Both the position numbers and the translations under genes were made by a program. Positions 43,930 to 53,524 of a DNA stretch of 64,000 nucleotides are shown piece after piece (positions within the stretch are counted from its first letter, which is position 1; every line of letters begins with the position of its first letter). Below the pieces are notes generated by a model, which saw only the letters and a list, made by a program, of their open reading frames with translations, did not search any database and was not told where the DNA came from. The stretch is from JABAAE01 sp905480545. Lineage in GTDB: Bacteria > Planctomycetota > Planctomycetia > Pirellulales > Pirellulaceae. Where the stretch lies: NCBI GenBank assembly GCA_943788025.1, contig CALSOR010000002.1, forward strand, positions 372,001 to 436,000, written 5' to 3'.

Positions 43930-45322
43930 TTGGATGATTTTTTGACTATTCCGAAAATGGGACGTACCTTCACTCAACGCAAAATCAGTGCATTTTCACA
44001 GCATATGAATATTACATCAACTTTCCCACCACCGGAAATCACCGTGAGTTCCTTGTCGATACAGCAGCTAGACGACCGCATCAACCAGCTCCTATTTTTG
44101 GCAGAGTCGATTACTGAACAAACGCAACTGCTGGAAGGCGTTCAGTCGAAATACTGGCGTCAACTTCGAAAAGCGGGGAAGCAACAACGCCATTTCGAAC
44201 AAAGCCCGCACGCAGCCAGGATTGAAGACTCCTCCTCTAAAGACGAGATGAGCGAATCGATACCGGATCAGCAAACAGCGTTGCAAATTACCTTGGCAAG
44301 AAAGGAAGAAAAACTTCGTGCCCAAACGAAGTCCCTGGCTTTGAGATTTAGAGGCGAGCGTGCACAACTTCAACTTGAAAAAACTCAGCTTGAATCCCTG
44401 AAAGCACAGCTTCAAAACCAGGCCAAATCGCTCGACGTGAAACGAATCGGAACGTTGGTTCAACAAACCGGGACGAGTGAATCGGAACACCTCGAAAATC
44501 CATCGCATGGGACAATCATTACAGTTGGATATTCAGACGGTAGCGAATCTAACGACAACACTTGCTCCATCACAGAAATGGAAAAACGTCTCACCGAGCT
44601 TCAGGCGATGCTCGCAAACTCTGAGGCTGAAAACCACGTTCTATTCTGGGAAAACCGAGCACTTCGTGGCCAAACATCTTCAAGTTCCGAAAATGGTGAA
44701 TTTGATCAGCAAGCGTCTCAGCGTGGCGAGCTGCTGGATACACGACGTCAGCTGGAAATGACGCTTGAACAACTTCAAGATGCTCGCAGCGAAATCACGC
44801 GGCTGAAAACAGCGGATATCGATGCTGCCGAGGCGGAAACGACTTGGGAAGAGCAAAAAAAAACGATTGCTGGCCAGTTTGGAAGACGACATCGAGCCGA
44901 CGCTGGAGAACCCTCGCGAGTTGCTCCAGCGATTAAAAAAGGCGGAAGATTCACTAACACAAAAGGATCAGAAAATTGCTCAGCTTGAAACATTGTTGAA
45001 AAGTCAGCAAGAAGGAGTAGACGGAGACACAATCACCGCAGAAGAACAAAATCAACACAAAAAAATCCTTGATCGCGACGAGGTGATTGCGAAAGAACGA
45101 CACCGCTTGGCAGAGCTTGAACAACACTGGCGGGAGAAGATCGGCAAAGCCGAAATTGAACTCTCACAGGAACGATCAAGACTCTCACGTGACCGAGCTG
45201 CATTCGAATCCAGTTTGCGGGAACTGGAAAACAAAGCAAGTGAGGCGGCATCGTCAAACGATGCAGATAATTCTTCAAAAAAGCCCCGCAAAGGGAGATG
45301 GATGGAACGTCTGGGCCTGTGA
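43930..45322 (+). pseudogene. Coiled-coil protein gene with a frameshift at an A9 run
   Basis: Two overlapping frames encode one coiled-coil protein. Frame one (43930-44988) is convincing up to TTWEEQKK and then loses character. Frame two takes over after a run of nine A at 44855-44863, continuing LLASLEDDIEPTLENPREL through KAEDSLTQKDQKIAQLETLL to the stop at 45322. Removing one A joins them into a protein of about 460 residues, mostly Gln/Glu/Lys-rich heptads, with a basic tail KPRKGRWMERLGL. Transcriptional slippage on A9, a real mutation or a sequencing error are all possible. The start is unsure: TTG 43930, ATG 43957 or ATG 44005. No known family; possible structural or chromosome/division role not supported. 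Confidence 0.6.
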
Positions 45323-45485
45323 TCATTTCACAAAATCACTGACAGTTCTCATCGCGTTGCTCAATGATTGTTTACTTGGCATCCAACTCATTCCGCCGAG
45401 AAATTGCAAATAAGAAAGCACCAACGCAAGAAATTATCAACCAAACTTGCACCCAAAACTTAACCTATACTTGAGCTATCAGTAA

Positions 45486-46280
45486 ATGTCGATTTTTGGG
45501 TTCCAAAGCATGTCGCAGTCACGTCGAAAAGCGAAACGCCATGAAATTTCAGGCGATCAAAGAATCGATGTGCAGATTTTTCGAAATGGCTGCGGTTCGG
45601 ATTGCACAGACAATAACGAAATTGTCGCCGCGGAAATCGTCGACATTTCGTTAACCGGTGTGAAGGTAGAATCAGCGACTGCATTTGAGTTTGAAGAAAA
45701 GATCTTGCTTTCTATCCGGCGTGCTTCAAGCGAAAAGCCAATCGAAATTCCAGCGCAAGTTCGGTGGGTCCAGCCAGTTGGTAAAAGCAAGAAGGAATCC
45801 GCGGTGTGGGCCGCAGGCTGCCTGTTGAGAGATTCATTGCCAGCCGATTACATCGACGAAATTTCGGATTCTGGAATGTTAGATCGGCGTATTTCTCCAC
45901 GGATTCGAATCGAGAAAGAGGCGACGGCGCGTTGGGAAATGTCACAAGACGATTTCGTGGTTCAAATCCAAAACATCTCCTCGAATGGAATCGGTATTGT
46001 TGTGCCTAAAGATTGCGATGTTGGCAAACGAATTCGAATAGAAATCGACAAGGGAACTTCAGAACATCTTTTTCTGACGGGAAAAACCATCAGACATAAT
46101 CCCGTTGACGATGGGATCTTCGTTGGATGCGAAATAGCGCCAGGATCGGCAGATTCACTTTCCAAATATGCCCAGGAAAGCTTGTCACTGATGCGAGAAT
46201 CGCCGCGAACCTACAAAAAATTGGTATTCAGCGGACTTTCCCTTTTGCTTTTGATTATCGTCCGTCAAGTCTTCTTCTAA
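45486..46280 (+). CDS. Membrane-anchored protein with two PilZ domains
   Basis: A 264-residue protein with two consecutive PilZ-type domains. The first has RRKAKRHE followed by EIVDISLTGVKVES. The second has DRRISPRIRIEKEA followed by IQNISSNGIGIVV. Both keep the RxxxR and (D/N)xSxxG elements that bind cyclic di-GMP. A single hydrophobic segment at the very C terminus (LVFSGLSLLLLIIVRQVFF) would anchor it with the PilZ domains in the cytoplasm. It is likely a c-di-GMP effector for surface behaviour. It follows the coiled-coil gene by 160 bp on the same strand. Confidence 0.85.
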   Translation: MSIFGFQSMSQSRRKAKRHEISGDQRIDVQIFRNGCGSDCTDNNEIVAAEIVDISLTGVKVESATAFEFEEKILLSIRRASSEKPIEIPAQVRWVQPVGKSKKESAVWAAGCLLRDSLPADYIDEISDSGMLDRRISPRIRIEKEATARWEMSQDDFVVQIQNISSNGIGIVVPKDCDVGKRIRIEIDKGTSEHLFLTGKTIRHNPVDDGIFVGCEIAPGSADSLSKYAQESLSLMRESPRTYKKLVFSGLSLLLLIIVRQVFF

Positions 46281-46484
46281 GCTCTGTACCCTCTTAGACT
46301 CATTTGGCGGACCCACAACGACAAAAAAGTGACATTGCATCCGTTCCGCGTCGCTCAAATTGCGATGGACCATGCGGAAAAGCCATTTTAGGGATACTTA
46401 AGGCTAGAACAACAACGCAGACAAAAGCGCTTATCGCCCGTAAAATGGAGGCACCATTCAAAAGGATCCCCCAATTTTCGCCGC

Positions 46485-49400
46485 ATGAACGACCAACACC
46501 CAATCATTCAGAAATTGTCTGATATTCGCCGGGCGGAAGCCAATTGGCTAAGGGTGTTTTCTATTTCTCTATTTGCCTTTGTTGCGTTGGCATCGATTTT
46601 CGTCGCGTGCGTTCTTGATTACTTCTTTCGATTCGAAAGCCATCTCACCCGTGCGTTCCTGCTCTATTTGGCTATCGCCATTGCTGGATTCGCAGCGATA
46701 AAATTGCTTTGGCCGATTTTGTTCTTCAAGCGTAAACATGTGGAAATCGCGAAGCAAATTGAAATCCTTGAACCAAAGTTCGGGAACCGTTTAAGCTTGG
46801 CGACGGGGTTTCTGATGGAGCCCACATCGAACGGTTCACCAAGTTTGAGAAATCAAATTGTCAAGGCTGCCCAGTTGGATTTGCAGGAAAGACAACTGCC
46901 AACGCTTCTATGCACCAATTCGCCCAAGCGGGCGATCGCAATGCTTTTTGCTATCCTTGTTCTGGTGATCGGGCTGTTCGCCGTAAAGCCGAATGAGTCT
47001 CTCTTTGCCGCCCAGCGTTTCTTTCAACCATTGGTTACCAAAGAATGGCCGTCGTTCAACCAACTGCAATTCGAGCAGCATCCGCAAAAGATTGCCGCCG
47101 GAGAGCTTCTTGAGTTGGTTGTCACGGACCAAAACTCACATTTACCAGCTCGCGTCTTCTTGCAAATCGATGACGGTTCATCGATTCGAAAGCGAGAGAT
47201 GCGGAAAGTTGACCAAGCTATGAAGTATCGGATCGCAAACGCCAACACGTCGTTTAAGATTCGCGCAATGGGCGGAGATGGAGTAACCGATTGGATGTCA
47301 ATTACTGTGGTTCAACCACCGGAAGTCTCTGACATTTCGATAACGGTCTCTCCGCCGAAATATAGTGGCTTACCGTCGGGTGAAACGGCAATGTTTCAGA
47401 AGGTTTGGTTAGGCTCGGAGATTTCAATCCGGGGAACATCAGAAAAAGCATTTGAAAACGCAACGGTTGTATTCACTAAAAATGACACACGAGTTTCAGC
47501 AAAACGATCGGGATCGCAATTTATTTTTCCAGCGACCGGCCAAATGAAGATGACCGATTCCATGGACTTCCGTATCGAACTGGTGGACAAGGAAGGTATC
47601 GCGGGCGGCAAAAAACAAGTCTTTCGAATCCCGGTTCGAAAAGACGAACCGCCTTTCGCTAAATTAAAAATCGAATCGCCACGAGAACTTTACTCGACCG
47701 CTGACCAAATTGACTTTGAAATCGTCGCGAGCGATGACATGAAGATCGTTGCCATCGAATACGTTTTAACCGTGGGCGGAAAACGTGTCCTAGTGAATCC
47801 GATGACGGTCCCGCCTCATGTCGCGAGAACGGCAGATCGCAATGACAGAATCGAGCTGAATATTAGTGAAACCATTCGCTTGAGTTCATTTCCTGAACTT
47901 GCGGAAAAATCCGAATTCTCAATGCATGTGAAAGTCGTTGACGCAAATGGAAGTGTGACGGAGTCATCTGCGATCACGTCAAGGATCGGAACCGACCAAC
48001 AGATCAAAAACCTCGAAATAAGAAACAAGAAACAAATTTTCGAACTAATTTCAGAATCCCTGATTGCTCAAAACGAATCCTTAACTCTCGTCCAACTATC
48101 GATTGAAGAAATTAAAAGAAAAGAATCAATTTCCATTGCGAGTCGATTGGGAAGAGCAATCACACAACAGCAAATCGTGAACGATATTTTATACGGCAGT
48201 TCGGGTGTGCTCGAGCTTTCGAATCGTTTCAACCAACAAAACAATGACCTTGAATCCGGGAACGAACTAGATGAACTGGTAGTCAAAATGATCTCGTTAA
48301 GACAAAGGCTGGATGATTCGAAAGAACTCTTGATGGATTCGGTTGCTACAACCGACCCAAACGCCCGCTTATCGAAACTAAATTCCGCATCCACGAAACA
48401 AACAGAAACTGCTGATATCCTTCAGTCGCTTGTTGGAAAAATCGGTGAGGAGCAAAAACGCCAAGGCTACTTGGAAGATATTACGACCCTGAACAATCGT
48501 GAGCGAACAATCGTCAAGGAGCTACAAACAATTCAAGCGATAATGCTTCGCTCCAATTTAATCAACGAGAATCAAGAGAGCACTTTCGGTGAAAACAAAG
48601 TGCTGATTGACCGAATTCTCAATGAACAAATTGCGATCAACAAGCGGTTCACTGAGATTGCCTGGTCCGCTAAAAAAGATGCCGATTCGTATAATTCGAC
48701 CACAATTCTGAACCTCCACGAGAAAGTGAAGTCGGTAGAAATCATCGGAAATTCAGCGGCCAAACGGCTTAAAAATAGCCAAACCGGTCTGGCCCTATCT
48801 GAAATCCAAGCCATCATTGAGGTGCTCGATCACCTTCTCAACCAAGCCCCAAAGCCCCTCTCAGAGAATGGACTGACAAAAGAACAAATTGGCGAATCAA
48901 AATCGCAACTATCGTCATTGCAGTCCAATCAGGATGGAATTGCGAAACAGCTATCCCATTGGTCAAAGCTATCCGATGCAGAAAAAGCGATGCTTCTTGA
49001 TGCAATCGAGAGCCAAAGAACCAACACGAAAGCTTTTCAAGAAAAATACGGCCAACAATTGTCCGAGGCTGCCAATCAATCGCTGCAGCAAACAAGCGAA
49101 CTATTGAGAGACGCTAAATCGGATCTGCAAAACGATGACGTTCAAACAGCAAAACAAAAGCTGGACAAGGCAAGCCAAAACTTGGAAACAATTGGTGAGG
49201 AACTGGATGCAAAATCGGACGCAGCGGATCGGAATGAACGCAACGAACAATTCCGAAAATTCCAACAAACGTTTCAGAGTTGGCTTGAAATCGAAATCGG
49301 GATTGCCGAACAGCTTGATCGAATCAGTCCCGACGATTCAAACACCGAGAACCGGATTAAAATCCTCAGCAAGATCATTACGACTCAAGAATCGTTGGGC

Positions 49401-50570
49401 AGGCAATTTGAAACATTGCTAGGCCCGGATGCGGACTTTTTTGTTTTGCAGAACCAATTGGCCACGTTGTCGACAATCTCTGCGGCGATTGTAGAAGAAC
49501 TAAAAGCGAGTCTTTTGACCGACGCGAGCACATCAGTTCTGAATCTGATTACCCGACTGCAACAGCTTGCCAGTTCAAAAATCGAAAGCGAGCCACCAAC
49601 CGACGACGAACCGGAACAGAACTCCAACCAACAGCAGAATACACCGCCCAATCCGGGAATTGCGATTTCTGAGTTTGAGGTCCAATTGTTACGGCTGCTG
49701 CAAGAGGAAATTTTGGTTGAAACCGAAACGATCAATCAGCTGAAGGCGAATTCCAAGGGTGGTCGTGATGCTAAAAAAATCAGAAACCTTTCTCTTAAGC
49801 TCTCCGAAAAACAGGGCGAACTGATCAGGACCATCAACCAATACCTGGGCCCCGAGTCGTCATCATCTGATCCGAGCAAAACGGTTCCTGAAATCCCGCC
49901 GATTAGTGAAATCCCCAACATTGGCATCCCGGAAAATGACATTCCAAAAATTGAGGTTCCGAAAATCGATTTATCGAAGAGCGATCAAAAACATAACAAA
50001 GCTTCAGGTGACTTATTTCGGGAAAACGAATCTTCAGAATGTTCGTTTGTCCAACAGGATACTCGCATTGAAACGTTGAGCCCGCTGAACAAACAGGGTG
50101 AAGACATTGGGGAAAAATCAGATGAACCCAAAAGCCGACTTCAGAAAGTTCGGGATAAAATGCTTGAGGTTCAAGAGCTATTGATTCAGCAGAAATTGTC
50201 GACAAAAAACAAAAACCTTCAAAACGAAATCATCGAAGATCTCAAGTTGTTTATCACCGATCAAAAAAAGAAGTCGCAAAAACCTGGCAAAAAAAACAAT
50301 TCCAAGGACGACAAAAAGGGCCAAAACGCCGCGACAACTTCGCAGACCAACTCGGAAAAAGAAAAGCCAAATGACCAAAATGGGAACTTCAACAGTACGC
50401 AACGGGAAAAGGAACTCGAACAACGCCTTGAAAAAATCTGGGGACATTTGCCTGAACATTTGAAGGAAAACGATTTGAATATTCGCTCACCTAAATATCT
50501 CCCCAAGTATAGAGAGTTGATCCAGAACTATTTCAAGCGACTGGCAAAAGAAAATGCATCGAATGAATAA
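46485..50570 (+). CDS. Large DUF4175-like membrane protein
   Basis: A 1361-residue protein with two N-terminal helices (about 24-47 and 57-80), a third near 150-168, and a long extracytoplasmic part. Residues 190-500 hold beta-sandwich repeats like those of DUF4175/BatD-type proteins (VTVSPPKYSGLPSG-like segment, DKEGIAGGKKQ, ASDDMKIVAIEY). From about 510 onward it is largely coiled coil rich in Gln, Asn, Lys and Glu, with an Ile-Pro repeat patch (IPNIGIPENDIPKIEVPKID) near 1140-1170. The last 70 residues contain a helix ending KYRELIQNYFKRLAKE, typical of the family. It overlaps the next gene by 17 bp. Role unknown; envelope assembly is a guess. Confidence 0.75.
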   Translation: MNDQHPIIQKLSDIRRAEANWLRVFSISLFAFVALASIFVACVLDYFFRFESHLTRAFLLYLAIAIAGFAAIKLLWPILFFKRKHVEIAKQIEILEPKFGNRLSLATGFLMEPTSNGSPSLRNQIVKAAQLDLQERQLPTLLCTNSPKRAIAMLFAILVLVIGLFAVKPNESLFAAQRFFQPLVTKEWPSFNQLQFEQHPQKIAAGELLELVVTDQNSHLPARVFLQIDDGSSIRKREMRKVDQAMKYRIANANTSFKIRAMGGDGVTDWMSITVVQPPEVSDISITVSPPKYSGLPSGETAMFQKVWLGSEISIRGTSEKAFENATVVFTKNDTRVSAKRSGSQFIFPATGQMKMTDSMDFRIELVDKEGIAGGKKQVFRIPVRKDEPPFAKLKIESPRELYSTADQIDFEIVASDDMKIVAIEYVLTVGGKRVLVNPMTVPPHVARTADRNDRIELNISETIRLSSFPELAEKSEFSMHVKVVDANGSVTESSAITSRIGTDQQIKNLEIRNKKQIFELISESLIAQNESLTLVQLSIEEIKRKESISIASRLGRAITQQQIVNDILYGSSGVLELSNRFNQQNNDLESGNELDELVVKMISLRQRLDDSKELLMDSVATTDPNARLSKLNSASTKQTETADILQSLVGKIGEEQKRQGYLEDITTLNNRERTIVKELQTIQAIMLRSNLINENQESTFGENKVLIDRILNEQIAINKRFTEIAWSAKKDADSYNSTTILNLHEKVKSVEIIGNSAAKRLKNSQTGLALSEIQAIIEVLDHLLNQAPKPLSENGLTKEQIGESKSQLSSLQSNQDGIAKQLSHWSKLSDAEKAMLLDAIESQRTNTKAFQEKYGQQLSEAANQSLQQTSELLRDAKSDLQNDDVQTAKQKLDKASQNLETIGEELDAKSDAADRNERNEQFRKFQQTFQSWLEIEIGIAEQLDRISPDDSNTENRIKILSKIITTQESLGRQFETLLGPDADFFVLQNQLATLSTISAAIVEELKASLLTDASTSVLNLITRLQQLASSKIESEPPTDDEPEQNSNQQQNTPPNPGIAISEFEVQLLRLLQEEILVETETINQLKANSKGGRDAKKIRNLSLKLSEKQGELIRTINQYLGPESSSSDPSKTVPEIPPISEIPNIGIPENDIPKIEVPKIDLSKSDQKHNKASGDLFRENESSECSFVQQDTRIETLSPLNKQGEDIGEKSDEPKSRLQKVRDKMLEVQELLIQQKLSTKNKNLQNEIIEDLKLFITDQKKKSQKPGKKNNSKDDKKGQNAATTSQTNSEKEKPNDQNGNFNSTQREKELEQRLEKIWGHLPEHLKENDLNIRSPKYLPKYRELIQNYFKRLAKENASNE

Positions 50571-51618
50571 TCGCGATTGTCATTGGTCTGATTACCCCAC
50601 CCTAAATTACTTTGTGCGGGGAACTATTCTCGCAGCCGGTTTGTGCATACTCCAAACCGAACTTTTTTCGAACGAATCGCCGATCATTACGAAAGAATCG
50701 CAATTAGCAATCGATACCGGGCTAGCGTATCTCGCCGAACGTCAAAATGAAAACGGATCCATCGGTGACGGTGCGCAGGCAGAAAACGTCGGTGTCGTCA
50801 GTTTAGTCGGAATCGCGTTTCTGGCTGAAGGAAGCTTACCGGGGAAAGGCAAATACGGCTCGCAACTTCGCAAGATCACGACCTTTGTGTTGTCTCACTG
50901 CCAAGAGAACGGATTCATCACCAACTCAAATGCGAAGACCCATGGACCGATGTATGGGCATGGCTTTGCAACCTTATTTTTGGCAGAAGCGTACGGTGCC
51001 TACCCAAAGTCTAACCTTCGCAAACAGCTCGCCAAGGCAACAAAATTGATTGTCGACACGCAAAATAAAGACGGCGGTTGGCGTTATCAGCCGGAACGAA
51101 ACGAAGCCGATATTTCAGTTACGATTTGTCAGGTCATGGCATTGAGAGCGGCTAAAAATGCCGGTGTCTACGTCCCCAACAAAACAATCGAAAAATGCAT
51201 TGACTACGTAAAAAAAAGTCAGAATCGCGATGGCGGATTTCGGTACCAGTTAACAGCGGGAAGTCCGATCAGTGCATTTCCGAGAACTGCTGCCGGAATT
51301 GTGGCGTTGTTCAGTGCAGGGATCTACAAAGGGAAAGAGATTGACCAAGGACTCGCCTATATTTCGAAAAATCGCCCAAATATCAAACTGGATGAGTCAC
51401 ACTATTTTTATGGTCACTACTATGCCGTCCAAGCAATGTGGCAGGCGGGCGGCGTGTTTTGGTCCAATTGGTATCCAGCGATTCGCGACGAGTTGATCAA
51501 GTCACAAGACCAGAAGTCTGGGGCTTGGAAAGACCAAGTGTCGCCTGAGTATGGCACCGCAATGGCCTGTATTATTTTACAAATGCCAAACAATACGCTA
51601 CCCATTTTTCAAAGATAA
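50554..51618 (+). CDS. Prenyltransferase/squalene-cyclase-repeat secreted protein
   Basis: A 354-residue exported protein with an alpha/alpha-toroid of the prenyltransferase and squalene-oxidase repeat type. Repeats with the LxYLxxxQxxxGxI/GGW pattern are seen: GLAYLAERQNENGSIGDG, LIVDTQNKDGGWRYQPE, and CIDYVKKSQNRDGGFRYQ. The signal segment lies near residues 22-40. Such domains occur in planctomycete secreted proteins with unknown ligands and need not be enzymes; the cyclase DxDD motif is not evident. The start lies inside the DUF4175-like gene (ATG 50554, or 50563), and the next gene begins directly after its stop, so all three are one operon. Confidence 0.82.
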   Translation: MHRMNNRDCHWSDYPTLNYFVRGTILAAGLCILQTELFSNESPIITKESQLAIDTGLAYLAERQNENGSIGDGAQAENVGVVSLVGIAFLAEGSLPGKGKYGSQLRKITTFVLSHCQENGFITNSNAKTHGPMYGHGFATLFLAEAYGAYPKSNLRKQLAKATKLIVDTQNKDGGWRYQPERNEADISVTICQVMALRAAKNAGVYVPNKTIEKCIDYVKKSQNRDGGFRYQLTAGSPISAFPRTAAGIVALFSAGIYKGKEIDQGLAYISKNRPNIKLDESHYFYGHYYAVQAMWQAGGVFWSNWYPAIRDELIKSQDQKSGAWKDQVSPEYGTAMACIILQMPNNTLPIFQR

Positions 51619-52884
51619 ATGTTGCTCGATCGTTTTTGTTTTTTCGTTATCTTCTTCGCTTGGCTCGGTGTTGAATTCACTACCACCACTGGCGATGATA
51701 AAATGCCGTTACGTTTACAAAACGGAACGACAACACAAGCCAGACTGATTGGCCTGCGTTTGGATCGAGTAATCGTTTCGCAGCGTGACTCGAAACCAAC
51801 CGAGGTGCCATTGGAGGAAATTTTATCTCTTGGTAATCCAACAGACCAACCAGAATTTGATCAAATCGTTTTTCGAAATGGATCGGTTTTAGTCGCGATC
51901 GTGAAATCGGTAGGGCTCGAAAAAATCCAAATCGAATCACGTGTTTGGAATAACAAATTTATTCCAACTCATTTGGTAAAAGGCATTGTCTTCCATCCAC
52001 TATCGACCGTGGTGCAACGTCAAATCGAAATCGATGGAATACTCAAATCAACTCATTCCAAGGTTCAATTGCGGTTGGACAATAATGACACGGTGCAAGG
52101 GCGACTTGATCAATCGAATTCTATCGAACAGACAAAAAGTAGTGGTGGAATCTTTTTTGAAATAAACGGGCAATCAACAACCGTGGCGATTGGAAAAACG
52201 CGATCGATAACGTTCACTGCGGTTTCGGGGAAAGAGAACGTCGTCAAGGATCCAGATTTGGATCCATTTGAACTAGGACTATCCGACGGAACGTTACTCA
52301 TTTATGAGTCGTCAAATGTGACTGCCGATTCTGTTTCGTTAGCGTTGACGAGTCGTTTTGAGCTGAAGGCAGACGCAATGATTCGCGGCAAATCGTTTTG
52401 GTCACGAGTCTGTTACTTTCGTCCGTCATCGAAATCAATTCGCTTTCTCAGTGATGAAAAACCGTTTCGTATTGTCGACAGCAAGACAGAACTAAATTGG
52501 AAAACGCGGTTCAACCGATCGGTGATCGGTGGCCGTTTGATCGTTGGTAACTTGAAAACGACTAAAGGCATTGGGACGCATGCCGAGTCGCAGGTCATTT
52601 ACTTGATTCGAAAAAATGACAAAACCTTTCGCTGTTCTGTAGGGATTGATCCCTCGGCAAGCAAATTCGGCGAGGCCCTTTGCCGAGTTGTGCTGCTAAA
52701 CAAGGAGAGTCAGTGGGTGCCTTATTTGGAATCGTTTACGGTTTCTGCCGGCGGAAAAGCCAAAGAGATGACGATTGACGTGTCAAGTTATCGTGCAATC
52801 GGACTGGTCACTCAAAAAGCGAATCATGGGACGGTTGGCGATCGAGTCAATTGGATGGATGCCCGCATCGTTTCGGTGAAATAA
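51619..52884 (+). CDS. Secreted NPCBM-domain protein
   Basis: A 421-residue exported protein. The ATG follows the previous TAA without a gap, indicating translational coupling. A hydrophobic signal (LLDRFCFFVIFFAWLGVEF) is followed by beta-rich repeats of an LxNGxxxxxRL type, reading like YD or LSM-like barrels (LRLQNGTTTQARLIGLRLD, IVFRNGSVLVAIVKSVG, VQLRLDNNDTVQGRLDQ). The C-terminal 130 residues match an NPCBM carbohydrate-binding module: KGIGTHAESQVIYLI, FRCSVGIDPSA, FTVSAGGKAKEMTIDVSSY. It could bind wall or matrix sugars. It is the last gene of the DUF4175-like operon. Confidence 0.8.
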   Translation: MLLDRFCFFVIFFAWLGVEFTTTTGDDKMPLRLQNGTTTQARLIGLRLDRVIVSQRDSKPTEVPLEEILSLGNPTDQPEFDQIVFRNGSVLVAIVKSVGLEKIQIESRVWNNKFIPTHLVKGIVFHPLSTVVQRQIEIDGILKSTHSKVQLRLDNNDTVQGRLDQSNSIEQTKSSGGIFFEINGQSTTVAIGKTRSITFTAVSGKENVVKDPDLDPFELGLSDGTLLIYESSNVTADSVSLALTSRFELKADAMIRGKSFWSRVCYFRPSSKSIRFLSDEKPFRIVDSKTELNWKTRFNRSVIGGRLIVGNLKTTKGIGTHAESQVIYLIRKNDKTFRCSVGIDPSASKFGEALCRVVLLNKESQWVPYLESFTVSAGGKAKEMTIDVSSYRAIGLVTQKANHGTVGDRVNWMDARIVSVK

Positions 52885-52981
52885 CTTTTTCCATGGTTTT
52901 GCGTCACCTCACTCTTTGCGGGAATTCGCGTCTATGGAAAAATGGACGTCGCTTGCATCTTCTCTATTTCGTGAATACATC

Positions 52982-53449
52982 ATGCCAAAATTCTGGTTGC
53001 TAAAAACTGAACCTAACGCTTATTCAATCGATGATCTTGCCAAAGAGAAAAAGAAAACGACCCATTGGGATGGTGTGCGAAATTACCAAGCTCGAAATTT
53101 CATGCGGGATGACATGAAGAAGGATGACGAGGTCTTACTCTATCATTCAAATGCGAAGCCACCCGCTATCGTCGGACGAGCTGTCATTGTGAAAGAAAGT
53201 TATCCGGACTTTACCGCGTGGGACAAAAATGACAAACACTATGATCCAAAGTCTACTGAGGAGAATCCACGTTGGTTCATGGTCGATATAAAACTGGTGG
53301 AAATCTTTAGAGAACCACTTGGGCTCCCCGATCTGAAAGAAATGAAACCGCTTAAAGACATGGTTTTACTGCAAAAGGGTTCTCGACTGTCCGTACAACC
53401 CGTTTCCCAAAAAGAATACGACGCGATTTTGAAAGTTGCGACGAAGTAG
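52982..53449 (+). CDS. EVE-domain protein
   Basis: A 155-residue EVE-domain protein, a PUA-like fold related to human THYN1 and YTH, which recognises modified bases. Marks are MPKFWLLKTEPNAYSIDDLA, HWDGVRNYQARNFMRDDMK, EVLLYHSNAKPPAIVG, and the C-terminal LKDMVLLQKGSRLSVQPVS. The ATG at 52982 fits the family and is chosen over 52916. Members are often linked to restriction or RNA modification but this copy has no such neighbour. It converges with the giant surface-protein gene. Confidence 0.94.
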   Translation: MPKFWLLKTEPNAYSIDDLAKEKKKTTHWDGVRNYQARNFMRDDMKKDDEVLLYHSNAKPPAIVGRAVIVKESYPDFTAWDKNDKHYDPKSTEENPRWFMVDIKLVEIFREPLGLPDLKEMKPLKDMVLLQKGSRLSVQPVSQKEYDAILKVATK

Positions 53450-53524
53450 TCGCCGTAAACATCCGTTCAAGGAATCAATCCGTAAACTTCGTTAACTACA
53501 TTTGGTTCGCAAATTACCGCTCGC

